This document shows positions 6,351-13,677 of a stretch of DNA of 16,270 nt, in pieces. The stretch covers positions 1 through 16,270 of the forward strand of contig CAZFVR010000030.1 of NCBI GenBank assembly GCA_964522215.1. Direction: 5' to 3'. Positions within the stretch are counted from its first letter, which is position 1; each line of letters starts with the position of its first letter. Source of the stretch: CAG-390 sp964522215. GTDB lineage: Bacteria > Bacillota > Clostridia > Oscillospirales > CAG-272. The position numbers were made by a program, and so were the translations under genes. The notes beneath the pieces were generated by a model, which ran no database searches, had not been told where the DNA came from, and saw nothing but the letters and a program-made list of their open reading frames with translations.

Positions 6351-6866
6351 ATGAAACAAAAAACAGGTGATGGCGGGACGGTAAAAGCCACGCGGCGGGT
6401 GGGCAGACCGCCGCTGGCCGAGGTGGTGAATGATATGAAGCTGTCCTTCCCCTCACTGTCGGTAAACGAGGGCTTTGCGCGTGCGGCGGTCGGGGCATTT
6501 GTGGCTCAGCTTGACCCAACGGCACTTGAGCTGTCTGATATAAAATGCGCTCTGTCAGAGGCGGTCACGAATGCCGCCGTACATGCCTATCCCGACGGTG
6601 TGGGTAAGATAAGCTTGCATGTGAGCTTGGGGTCGGATAGATCGGTAAGGATAGAGGTAAGTGACCGCGGTGTGGGCATTCGTGATGTTGCGGCTGCGCG
6701 CGCGCCGCTTTTTACCACCAATACCGACGGCGAGCGCAGCGGCATGGGCTTTACCGTAATGGAGAGCTTTTGCGATAGGGTGCTTGTGCGCTCGACCGTT
6801 GGCGGCGGAACAACTGTAACGCTTATAAAAAAGCTCTCGCCACGGCAACGCTTTGCGCGAGGCTGA
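6351..6866 (+). CDS. spoIIAB: Anti-sigma F factor / serine kinase SpoIIAB with N-terminal extension
   Basis: SpoIIAB is a GHKL-family protein that binds sigma-F to keep it inactive, and it phosphorylates SpoIIAA. The family core begins at NDMKLSFPSLSVNEGFAR (27-44). It continues with the N-box EAVTNAAVHAY (70-80), the ATP-binding DRGVGI (105-110) and the lid/G2 box ERSGMGFTVME (128-138). The product is 171 residues against about 146 in Bacillus. The excess is mostly the first 28 residues, a basic segment KATRRVGRPP. The ATG at 6351 is preceded by a near-ideal AAAGGAGG (6332-6339), while the family-length ATG at 6435 has only a GAGG eleven bases away, so I keep the long form. It is separated from spoIIAA and from sigF by 53 bases each. 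Confidence 0.93.
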   Translation: MKQKTGDGGTVKATRRVGRPPLAEVVNDMKLSFPSLSVNEGFARAAVGAFVAQLDPTALELSDIKCALSEAVTNAAVHAYPDGVGKISLHVSLGSDRSVRIEVSDRGVGIRDVAAARAPLFTTNTDGERSGMGFTVMESFCDRVLVRSTVGGGTTVTLIKKLSPRQRFARG

Positions 6867-6919
6867 TGGCGGTCGGTGGCGTAGCCCCTGTATACATAAT
6901 CAATTATTAGGGGGATGGC

Positions 6920-7678
6920 ATGACGTGTACATGTAAGGTCGATCCGGATGCCGCAAGGCAGCTCATACGCGAGGCGCAGGAGGGGGATGCTGCGGTGGCC
7001 GATGCGGCGGAGGCGCGGCTCATCGATGATAATATGGGTCTTGTGAAAAGCATAGCCCGCCGCTTTATCGGGCGCGGCTGTGAATTTGACGATCTGGTGC
7101 AGATAGGCACTATCGGCATGCTACGTGCCATCCGCACATTTGAGCTGGACCGCGGCACTGCCTTTTCCACCTATGCCGTGCCGCTGATAATAGGCGAGAT
7201 ACGCAGGCATCTGCGGGATGACGGTGTGATAAAGGTAGGGCGGGGAGTTAAACGATTGGGCGCGGAGCTGCTTGCCGCACGTTCGCGCATTATGGCCGCC
7301 GAGGGGCGTGAGCCGCCGATCTCCGAGCTTGCGGAGCTGGTTGGCACAACGCCGGAGGAGGCCGCCGCTGCGCTTGAGGCATCCCGCCCGCCGGCATCAC
7401 TTTCCTGGACCATGGGCGATGAGGATTCGGATATAGAGCTTGGTGACAGGATCAGCGACGGCTCGGGGCTTTTGGAGCTGGATGCCGCGCGGGATCGCAT
7501 TGCGGTGGGTCAAGCGATAGGAAGACTGCCGCCGCTGTGGCGACAGATAGTTACCCTGCGGTATTTTAAATGCCAAACGCAGCAGCGAACCGCCGAGGCC
7601 TTGGGGCTGACTCAAGTTAAGATATCGCGCGAGGAAAAAAAGATAGTTGAATTTTTGCGCCGCGAGCTATGCGGCTGA
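6920..7678 (+). CDS. sigF: RNA polymerase sporulation sigma factor SigF
   Basis: Sigma-F is the first compartment-specific sigma factor and directs early forespore transcription. The 252-residue protein has region 2 at about 34-100, with NMGLVKSIARRF (38-49), DDLVQIGTIGMLRAI (57-71) and FSTYAVPLIIGEIRRHLRDDG (82-102, the -10 recognition and melting part). A region 3 linker follows, then region 4 from about 195, with a helix-turn-helix TAEALGLTQVKISREEKK (224-241). AGGGGGA precedes the ATG at 6920. The neighbours spoIIAA and spoIIAB identify it as SigF rather than SigG. The spoVA genes that follow sigF in some Firmicutes are absent. A strong hairpin follows at once. Confidence 0.95.
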   Translation: MTCTCKVDPDAARQLIREAQEGDAAVADAAEARLIDDNMGLVKSIARRFIGRGCEFDDLVQIGTIGMLRAIRTFELDRGTAFSTYAVPLIIGEIRRHLRDDGVIKVGRGVKRLGAELLAARSRIMAAEGREPPISELAELVGTTPEEAAAALEASRPPASLSWTMGDEDSDIELGDRISDGSGLLELDAARDRIAVGQAIGRLPPLWRQIVTLRYFKCQTQQRTAEALGLTQVKISREEKKIVEFLRRELCG

Positions 7679-7679
7679 A

Positions 7680-7721
7680 CCCCCGGCACCGAGGACGGCG
7701 GGCCGTCCTCGGTGCTGGGGG
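7680..7721 (+). terminator. Long GC-rich hairpin ending the spoIIA operon
   Basis: Starting one base after the sigF stop, bases 7680-7698 pair with 7703-7721 around the loop CGGG (19 pairs, one of them G-U, no bulge). What follows is T-rich (TTGTGCTATTATGTTGTTTT) but lacks a pure T-run, so it is an atypical intrinsic terminator. Confidence 0.7.
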
Positions 7722-7796
7722 TGTTGTGCTATTATGTTGTTTTGCTTTTATGTATTATGATCGTGTATGCATGCACATTCCGCTGTGTTATATGCG

Positions 7797-8435
7797 CTAT
7801 ACGTCGGCCTTGCCGCGCCTTTTGCGACGGCGGCGGTCAATGATATCAAGCGTGATCCCGACAGCTGTACCAACTATAAAGCCGCCGCATATGCCTATCT
7901 CCATGTTGCCGAAGGCTAACATACCCACGGCAAGGCCTATAGTCATACCAAAGCAGATGAATGCCGGCAGGGTGGCGGAGGCAGGGCGTTCGCGCTCCCA
8001 AAGTGTGGCGCCCTCCATACGTGCGGCACGGTGAAAGCCGCATTTTTCAAGCACCCGCTCGGATGCGGTGTTCCCATCGGCGGTAGTGGCGCGGATAAAA
8101 TAACAGCCGGGCATTGAAAAGCCCCATCGGCATATTGCTTCTATCGCCTCGGTGGCGTAGCCGCGCCCCTCAAATCTTTTAAATATGCCAAAGCCTATCT
8201 CAACCTCGCCGTGCTTGTTCGGCGGTCCTCTAAAGCTCACCTCGCCAACAGGCAGATCCTCCGCCGTAGCTATCATCACCCACGGCGTATGCCAATGCCG
8301 TGTGGCGGGTGATGCTATACATGCAGCAAGCCTGCGGTCATACGCACGCCGTATATTTGCATCCTGCGTGCGGTCGCGCAGTGCGGTGAGGGCGCGGTCA
8401 TCAAGCGGCTTTATTGTAAGGCGTTTTGTTTTCAC
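7797..8435 (-). CDS. GNAT-family N-acetyltransferase (RimJ/RimL type) with C-terminal membrane hairpin
   Basis: This enzyme is predicted to transfer an acetyl group from acetyl-CoA. The GTG start at 8435 follows AAAGGAG by six bases and gives the typical N-terminus VKTKRLTIKPL. An upstream in-frame TTG (8510) lies in the promoter and is rejected. The GNAT core covers about 1-148, with the acetyl-CoA loop RFEGRGYAT at 87-95 and the motif NTASERVLEKCGF at 122-134. The substrate is unknown. After the core comes an extra part: two glycine-rich hydrophobic segments (about 157-175 and 179-196) and a strongly basic end RRRRKRRGK (201-209). This should tether the enzyme to the inner face of the membrane. 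The gene has its own promoter (8482-8510) and is divergent from lacZ. Total 212 residues. Confidence 0.88.
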   Translation of the reverse strand: MKTKRLTIKPLDDRALTALRDRTQDANIRRAYDRRLAACIASPATRHWHTPWVMIATAEDLPVGEVSFRGPPNKHGEVEIGFGIFKRFEGRGYATEAIEAICRWGFSMPGCYFIRATTADGNTASERVLEKCGFHRAARMEGATLWERERPASATLPAFICFGMTIGLAVGMLAFGNMEIGICGGFIVGTAVGITLDIIDRRRRKRRGKADV

Positions 8436-8481
8436 GGCAGGCTCCTTTCGGGTGATATTGGGCAATTTTAGATATAGCATA

Positions 8482-8510
8482 ATTTTAATGGATAGCTCTG
8501 CTTTTGTCAA
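8482..8510 (-). promoter_or_regulatory. Sigma-A-type promoter of the acetyltransferase gene
   Basis: Minus-strand TTGACA (8505-8510), a 17-base spacer and TAAAAT (8482-8487). The GTG start lies about 40 bases beyond the predicted transcription start. Confidence 0.8.
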
Positions 8511-8516
8511 GCTTTT

Positions 8517-8530
8517 AAAAAATATTTTTT
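8517..8530. promoter_or_regulatory. A/T-tract palindrome between divergent promoters
   Basis: AAAAAATATTTTTT is a perfect 14-base palindrome lying just upstream of both the acetyltransferase -35 (ends 8510) and the lacZ -35 (begins 8551). Such A/T tracts can serve as UP elements or bend DNA. No specific binding protein is suggested. Confidence 0.4.
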
Positions 8531-8550
8531 CGTCTTTTTATTATTTTCTC

Positions 8551-8579
8551 TTGACATGCTCTTTTTTTTATGCGATAAT
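8551..8579 (+). promoter_or_regulatory. Sigma-A-type promoter of lacZ
   Basis: TTGACA (8551-8556), a 17-base spacer and GATAAT (8574-8579), with an extended -10 TG at 8571-8572. Transcription should begin near 8586, leaving a leader of about 107 bases. Confidence 0.85.
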
Positions 8580-8618
8580 ATGTGGTAAAGATCCAAAAAC
8601 GACATCAACGATCGACCC

Positions 8619-8668
8619 CGAGTTTGTAGTATCCTCTAAACTCGATATACGTTCGGATCGATCGATCC
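8619..8668 (+). promoter_or_regulatory. Inverted repeats in the lacZ leader, candidate operators
   Basis: Two symmetrical elements lie downstream of the promoter. CGAGTTT (8619-8625) pairs with AAACTCG (8638-8644) across 12 bases, and GGATCGATCGATCC at 8655-8668 is a perfect 14-base palindrome ending about ten bases before the ribosome site. Both could bind a repressor or fold in RNA. Neither matches the usual LacI-family operator pattern, and no regulator gene is nearby. Confidence 0.4.
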
Positions 8669-8692
8669 TTGGGATCAAAAAGGAGAGAGCAA

Positions 8693-11600
8693 ATGAGCTT
8701 TAACTACGATCTTCACAAAACGCAAAAGACCTTACACTTGGGATGTACACCGCCGCGTGCGTACTACATTCCTTTCAGCTCTGACGAAGCTGCCGCCGCG
8801 GCAGGCGATCGCCGTGCCGCATCAGACCGCTTTTTGTCACTTTGCGGCGAATGGGATTTTAAGTATTATCCCGACCCCGCGCTCATCCCCGATGTTACCG
8901 CCCCGGATTATGACAGCACTACCGAGTTTGAAAAAATGACAGTTCCCGGCTGCTGGCAGATGAAGCTGGATCGCGGTTATGATACGCCGAACTATACCAA
9001 TAGAAATTACCCCTATCCCTTTGATCCGCCTCATGTGCCGGATCTCAACCCCTCCGCGCTCTACCGGCGCGAGGTCACGGTCAGCCCCGAAATGATAGAC
9101 GGCCGCCGCGTGTATGTGAACTTTGAGGGCGTTGATTCCTGCTTTTATTTTTGGGTAAATGATAAATTTGTCGGTTACAGCCAGGTCAGCCACTCAACGA
9201 GCGAGTTTGATGTTACCGACTATCTCCACGCAGGGCGTAACACGCTTAAGGTGCATGTGTTTAAGTGGTGCGATGGCTCGTATCTTGAAAGCCAAGATAA
9301 ACACCGCTTTTCCGGTATCTTCCGTGAGGTGTACCTGCTCTCTCGTGACAGCCACCACCTGACCGATATATATGTCCGCCCCGAGCTTAATCAAAAGTAC
9401 ACGCAGGGCGTTGTGGCGGTAGAGGTCTCTATGAATGACAGCGAAAGCGCCGAGGTCTCCTATCGCTTGCTCTCGCCGAGCGGACGTGAGGAATCCGGCG
9501 GCTCTCTCTGTGTCAACGGTTCAGGTCGTTTTGAGCTGCTCGTTTCCCGCCCCGAGCTTTGGAGTGATGAAGAGCCGCGCCTCTACACACTTTGTATCAC
9601 CTGCGGCGGCGAGCATATAAGAATGCCTGTTGGCTTTAAGGATGTTGCGGTTCGCGGCAATGTGATATTTATCAACGGTCAAAAGGTCAAGGCAAAGGGC
9701 GTTAACCGTCATGACAGCCACCCTCTGCTTGGTTCCACAGTCCCCTACGATCACATGCTGAACGACCTTTATATCCTCAAGCGTCACAATGTAAATATGA
9801 TACGCACCAGCCACTACCCCAACGACCCGCGCTTGCCCGGACTTTGCGACAGGCTTGGCTTCTTTGTTTGTGACGAGGCGGATTACGAAACGCACGGTGC
9901 GCAAACGGTGGGAGATTGGGATTATTTCTCTCGTGAGCCGGAGTGGACAGAATCTCTCCTTGACCGCGTACAGCGTATGTTTGAGCGCGATAAGAACCAC
10001 GCATGCGTTATCATGTGGTCGCTCGGTAACGAGGCGGGAGTAGGCGATAACCAGCGCTTGGCATCCGAATATATTCACAAGCGTATGCCCGGAAGCCTTG
10101 TGCACTGCGAGGATGTTTCCCGTCGACTGCACCATCTTGCGTATGCCACCGAAGCCTCCAAAAATGCTGAGGCTGATTGGGTGGATGTGGAGAGCCGCAT
10201 GTATCCCGACTTTGACGAAATAGAGTCGTATTTTAACAACAAGCACCTCACAAAGCCCTTCTTTATGTGCGAGTACAGCCACGCCATGGGTAACGGCCCC
10301 GGCTGCCTCTCGCAGTACTGGGATGTTATCAACTCGAATGATGCATTCTTTGGCGGCTGTGTTTGGGAGTATACCGATCACTCTGTTGCCATTGGCGACG
10401 ATGTGTATTCTGATCCGCATTATACCTACGGCGGCGACTTTGGGGATCACCCCAACGATGGTAACTTCTGCGTGGACGGTCTTGTGTATCCCGATCGCCG
10501 CCCGCATACAGGTCTGCTTGAGCTTAAGCAGGCAATAAAGCCGTTTGCCGTGACCGGTGCCGATGTCCGCGAGGGCTGGGTAAGGATCAAAAATATGCGC
10601 TACTTCCGCACGCTTGAGGATCTTTCGCTTTATTGGAGCGTTGAGCGGCAGGGCAAGGTGATAGCCGATGGTTGTATTCCGGCGCTGAACATAAAGCCGC
10701 GCATGAACCACAGGATCAAGCTGCCCACCTGCGATCTTGAGCTTTGGGGCGATTGCTGTCTTAATATCTCACTGCGGCAAAACAGCAGCACCGAATGGGC
10801 TGCGGCCGGCTATGAGGTCGGCTTTGAACAGCTGACGATCGAGGCAGCCCCTGCGCCTGCATCTGCGGCAAAAGCCATCATTGGTGCGCCCGCGCAGGCT
10901 GCAGTGCTTGACGTAAGTGACAGATACTTCACTGTCAGCGCTCCCGCGGCGGATACCGTGTACCGTGTGGATCGCCAAAGCGGACTGATAGTTTCTGTCC
11001 TGCACGCGGGATGCGAGATGATAACCTCGCCCGTGATGCCTACTATCTGGCGTGCGCCCACTGATAACGATCGTAAGGTCAAGGCGGATTGGTACCGCGT
11101 GTGCTATGACCGTATGCAGAGTAAGTGCTATTCTGTGACGGCGCAGGCGGACGAGGGCGGTTGCGTGAGTGTTGTCTCCGAGCTGTCCTTGGGGGCAAGA
11201 AAGCTTCGTCCCGCGCTTAGAATGAAGGCTACATATCTCTTTGCGCCCGATGGCAGTGTGCGCCCCACCTTCCATGTAACTGTCGGAGATGATCTGCCTA
11301 TGCTACCGCGCTTTGGACTTGAGCTTACCCTGCCTAACGGTAATGAGTATATCCGCTATTTCGGCCGCGGCGAGTGCGAGAGCTATATAGATAAGCGTTT
11401 GGCATCAAAGCTTGGTGTCTACAGCACCACCGCAACGCAAAACTTTGAGCATTATGTTCGCCCGCAGGAAAATTCGGCTCACACCGATACAAGGTGGCTC
11501 ACAGTGGCAAATGCAACCGCTCACGGCTTGGCTGTTGCCATGTCGGGCAGACCGCTCTCCTTTAACTGCTCGCACTATAATTCCAAGCAGCTGACGGAGA

Positions 11601-11794
11601 CGGCGCATGACTTTGAGCTCGTTCCGCTTCGCGAGACTGTACTCAATATCGATTACCGTCATACAGGCATCGGATCTAACTCCTGCGGTCCTCAGCTGGC
11701 TCGGAAATACAGGTTTGAAGAAAAGGAATTTGAATTCTCCTGCCTCATCCTGCCTTGCTTTGTAAATGATATCGATCCCTTTGGGCTGTATTGA
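8693..11794 (+). CDS. lacZ: Beta-galactosidase, glycoside hydrolase family 2 (LacZ type)
   Basis: This enzyme hydrolyses terminal beta-D-galactosides such as lactose by a retaining mechanism. The ATG at 8693 follows AAAAAGGAGAG. A TTG at 8669 in the same frame is rejected. The 1033 residues match the long LacZ architecture: an N-terminal sugar-binding domain (VPGCWQM about 84-90), an immunoglobulin-like domain, a TIM barrel with GVNRHDSHPLLG (336-347), the acid/base glutamate in MWSLGNEAG (E447) and the nucleophile in FMCEYSHAMGNGPG (E527), and the C-terminal small-chain domain with WRAPTDND (786-793) and RYFGRGECESY. There is no signal peptide, so it is cytoplasmic. It stands alone: no permease, galactose gene or regulator is adjacent, so the natural substrate may be another beta-galactoside. 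Codons appear richer in C-ending forms than in the neighbours. Confidence 0.95.
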   Translation: MSFNYDLHKTQKTLHLGCTPPRAYYIPFSSDEAAAAAGDRRAASDRFLSLCGEWDFKYYPDPALIPDVTAPDYDSTTEFEKMTVPGCWQMKLDRGYDTPNYTNRNYPYPFDPPHVPDLNPSALYRREVTVSPEMIDGRRVYVNFEGVDSCFYFWVNDKFVGYSQVSHSTSEFDVTDYLHAGRNTLKVHVFKWCDGSYLESQDKHRFSGIFREVYLLSRDSHHLTDIYVRPELNQKYTQGVVAVEVSMNDSESAEVSYRLLSPSGREESGGSLCVNGSGRFELLVSRPELWSDEEPRLYTLCITCGGEHIRMPVGFKDVAVRGNVIFINGQKVKAKGVNRHDSHPLLGSTVPYDHMLNDLYILKRHNVNMIRTSHYPNDPRLPGLCDRLGFFVCDEADYETHGAQTVGDWDYFSREPEWTESLLDRVQRMFERDKNHACVIMWSLGNEAGVGDNQRLASEYIHKRMPGSLVHCEDVSRRLHHLAYATEASKNAEADWVDVESRMYPDFDEIESYFNNKHLTKPFFMCEYSHAMGNGPGCLSQYWDVINSNDAFFGGCVWEYTDHSVAIGDDVYSDPHYTYGGDFGDHPNDGNFCVDGLVYPDRRPHTGLLELKQAIKPFAVTGADVREGWVRIKNMRYFRTLEDLSLYWSVERQGKVIADGCIPALNIKPRMNHRIKLPTCDLELWGDCCLNISLRQNSSTEWAAAGYEVGFEQLTIEAAPAPASAAKAIIGAPAQAAVLDVSDRYFTVSAPAADTVYRVDRQSGLIVSVLHAGCEMITSPVMPTIWRAPTDNDRKVKADWYRVCYDRMQSKCYSVTAQADEGGCVSVVSELSLGARKLRPALRMKATYLFAPDGSVRPTFHVTVGDDLPMLPRFGLELTLPNGNEYIRYFGRGECESYIDKRLASKLGVYSTTATQNFEHYVRPQENSAHTDTRWLTVANATAHGLAVAMSGRPLSFNCSHYNSKQLTETAHDFELVPLRETVLNIDYRHTGIGSNSCGPQLARKYRFEEKEFEFSCLILPCFVNDIDPFGLY

Positions 11795-11847
11795 GCTGCA
11801 GAGCCAAAAGATAGATCCATAAATAAGCAACAGAAAATAAAAGAATT

Positions 11848-11891
11848 GCCCCTCGGGGTGAGCCGCATGGCTCACCCCGAGGGGCCGTTTT
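11848..11891. terminator. Terminator between convergent lacZ and the CorC-family gene
   Basis: GCCCCTCGGGGTGAGCC (11848-11864) pairs perfectly with 11869-11885 around the loop GCAT (17 pairs). On the plus strand CCGTTTTAT follows. On the minus strand AATTCTTTTATTTT follows. It can therefore serve both converging transcripts. Confidence 0.88.
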
Positions 11892-11943
11892 ATCGACCTG
11901 TAGGTCGGCGTATATACAATCAATGCGAGTTACCGTTTATCGC

Positions 11944-13272
11944 TTATCGGACATCGGCGGTCTCCTCAGTCTTATCTTTTTCGCATTTTTCGGCGTAGAT
12001 CTCTATAACGCGCTTGTCGTCGGCTTTTGAGACCTTGATCCTCACACCCTCATGCTCAAGCTCGTCACCGGTGCGGGGGATCTTTTCAAGCTGTTCCATC
12101 ACCCAGCCGCCCACGGTCGCAGAATCGCTCTCTGTTTCAATGTCAAACAGCTCCTCCACGCGCTCGCGCTCGGCAAGACCGGAGATGAGATATCCGCCGC
12201 CTTGGCGCTTGACCTCGCCGTCGTCCGCGCTCTCGTCAAGATCGCCCACTATCTGCTCAATAAGATCGTTTAGGGTCACAAGTCCCGATGTCCCGCCGTA
12301 TTCGTCAACTATGATAGCCACAGTGTAGCGGCGGCGCTTCATATCGCGGAACAGAGCATCAGCCTTCATGACCTCGGTGGCAAAGCGCGGCTTTTCAACG
12401 GCGCTTGTCATCACGGATGCGCGCGAACGATCCGAAAGGCGAAGATATTTTTTGGCATTTAGGATGCCTACAACAGTGTCGATATTTTCGTCGCATATCG
12501 GGTAATAGGAGTGCATCTCCTCCCTGATGGTGCGCTCCCAGTCCGCGTCGGTGTCCTCGCGCCACAGTACCGTCATCTCGGTGCGGTGGGTGGAGATCTC
12601 ACCAACGGTGATATCGTCAAACTCAAAGATGTTTTGTATCATCTCGTTTTCAGATTCATCTATAGTACCGTTTTCGCTTCCCGCATCCGCCATAAGGCGT
12701 ATATCCTCCTCGGATACTGAATCCTCCTCCGAGTCGGGGTCGATGCCGAGCATCCTCAGCACCGCGTTGGTGGAGACGGTAAGCAGCCACACCAGCGGCT
12801 TAAAGCAAACGGCTATAAAGTTTATCGTGCCGGAAAGTCCCAGGGATATCGACTCGGCATTTTTCATGGCAAGGCGCTTGGGCACCAGCTCGCCGAAAAT
12901 CAGTGTGATATATGAGAGGATAATGGTAATGACGATAACAGATATCGTTTTTAAAGCTCCGTCGGAGAGCGGTGTTTTGCCGCTCAGACCATCAACTATG
13001 TAAACGCTGAAGTTGTCGGATGCAAATGCACTGCCCAAAAACCCGGAAAGGGTTATGGCGACCTGTATCGTTGCCAAAAACTTTGCTGGCTGGTCAGTCA
13101 GGCGTTTCAGACGGCGTGCGTGCTTGTTGCCGTTGTCGGCAAGACTGTCAAGCTTTGCACCTTTGGTCTCGATAACGGCGATCTCGGCGCAGGCAAAGAT
13201 CGCATTGAGCATGATGAGTACGAGCTGAAGCAATATCTGAAGCAGTATCGTCAGCCATAAAGGGATCTCCAT
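11944..13272 (-). CDS. CNNM/CorC (HlyC/TlyC) family membrane protein, putative divalent-cation transport
   Basis: The 442-residue protein has the three-part plan of the family often called hemolysin-like. First is a CNNM (DUF21) membrane domain with helices near 5-30, 64-85, 108-128 and 145-168, including the signature FGELVPKRLAMKNAE (126-140). A CBS-domain pair follows at about 205-335 (ITVGEISTHRTEM; VDEYGGTSGLVTLNDLIEQIVGD), then a CorC_HlyC C-terminal domain at about 350-427. Relatives are linked to Mg2+ or Co2+ efflux and magnesium homeostasis. True hemolytic activity is unlikely. An AGGAGA ribosome site precedes the ATG at 13272. The gene is single, with a consensus promoter at 13469-13497 and a leader of about 190 bases holding a strong hairpin, which suggests control in the leader. 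The substrate is inferred from the family only. Confidence 0.92.
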   Translation of the reverse strand: MEIPLWLTILLQILLQLVLIMLNAIFACAEIAVIETKGAKLDSLADNGNKHARRLKRLTDQPAKFLATIQVAITLSGFLGSAFASDNFSVYIVDGLSGKTPLSDGALKTISVIVITIILSYITLIFGELVPKRLAMKNAESISLGLSGTINFIAVCFKPLVWLLTVSTNAVLRMLGIDPDSEEDSVSEEDIRLMADAGSENGTIDESENEMIQNIFEFDDITVGEISTHRTEMTVLWREDTDADWERTIREEMHSYYPICDENIDTVVGILNAKKYLRLSDRSRASVMTSAVEKPRFATEVMKADALFRDMKRRRYTVAIIVDEYGGTSGLVTLNDLIEQIVGDLDESADDGEVKRQGGGYLISGLAERERVEELFDIETESDSATVGGWVMEQLEKIPRTGDELEHEGVRIKVSKADDKRVIEIYAEKCEKDKTEETADVR

Positions 13273-13328
13273 TTTGTTTTTTCTCCTGTTTTGAAAAATA
13301 ATGATTTCTTTTTTGGTCTTTCAGCAAC

Positions 13329-13372
13329 AAAACCGAACCTGACTCGGATGGATCCGATGCAGGTTCGGTTTT
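13329..13372 (-). promoter_or_regulatory. Terminator-like hairpin in the corC-family leader (possible attenuator)
   Basis: Thirteen perfect pairs join AAAACCGAACCTG (13329-13341) and CAGGTTCGGTTTT (13360-13372), with an inner stem TCGGA/TCCGA (13344-13348 and 13353-13357). Read on the minus strand it ends in TTTTGTTGCTG. It lies between the promoter and the ATG of the CorC-family gene, with no other minus-strand gene upstream to terminate, so an attenuator is plausible. I could not match the upstream leader to a named riboswitch class. Confidence 0.55.
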
Positions 13373-13468
13373 ATAATATTAAACTCGGCAACTTCGGTCG
13401 GGAGATAAACTGCCCTCGTCGCTGTTACTCATTTATTGCAATTAAGACCTTTCAAAAAGATTGAACCT

Positions 13469-13497
13469 ATTATATCATAAGTATGAGGATTTGTCAA
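13469..13497 (-). promoter_or_regulatory. Consensus promoter of the CorC-family gene
   Basis: Minus-strand TTGACA (13492-13497), a 17-base spacer and TATAAT (13469-13474), with an extended -10 TG. Both hexamers are perfect. The predicted transcription start is near 13462, which leaves a leader of about 190 bases. Confidence 0.9.
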
Positions 13498-13550
13498 GTC
13501 CGAACTTGCGTGAAGTTAAAGTGAATAATATTTCTATAAAGCACCTGATG

Positions 13551-13578
13551 TGTTAATTTGTATTTTTGAGGTTATAAT
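13551..13578 (+). promoter_or_regulatory. Weak candidate promoter of the TVP38-cls unit
   Basis: TATAAT at 13573-13578 with TGTTAA at 13551-13556 (16-base spacer). The -10 is perfect and the -35 poor. A second weak pair, TTGCCG (13583) and GATAAA (13604) with a 15-base spacer, lies just downstream. Confidence 0.4.
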
Positions 13579-13617
13579 ATAGTTGCCGAAACGTGCGTCG
13601 TGTGATAAAATATATGT

Positions 13618-13635
13618 GGAGGCACGCGCGCCTCC
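13618..13635 (+). promoter_or_regulatory. Short GC hairpin in the TVP38-cls leader
   Basis: GGAGGC (13618-13623) pairs with GCCTCC (13630-13635) around ACGCGC. The left arm resembles a ribosome site but no start follows it. It lies about 40 bases before the TTG start at 13678 and has no T-run. Its role is unknown. Confidence 0.3.
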
Positions 13636-13677
13636 CGAAAAGTGCGAAAATTTATGCTTTTATGAGGTAACCACAGC

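Noticed and set aside
8185..8703. 172-residue plus-strand open frame upstream of lacZ
   Set aside because: It is antisense to the acetyltransferase gene and reads through both divergent promoters.
9521..10711. 396-residue open frame antisense to lacZ
   Set aside because: It lies wholly inside a confidently identified gene, has no ribosome site or recognisable domain, and is a frame shadow produced by the codon bias of lacZ.
13273..13470. Known metal riboswitch or T-box in the corC leader, with the -10-proximal AGGTTC acting as antiterminator
   Set aside because: The T-box core and M-box, NiCo and Mn motifs could not be found, and AGGTTC at 13463-13468, though complementary to the hairpin arm, lies upstream of the predicted transcription start.
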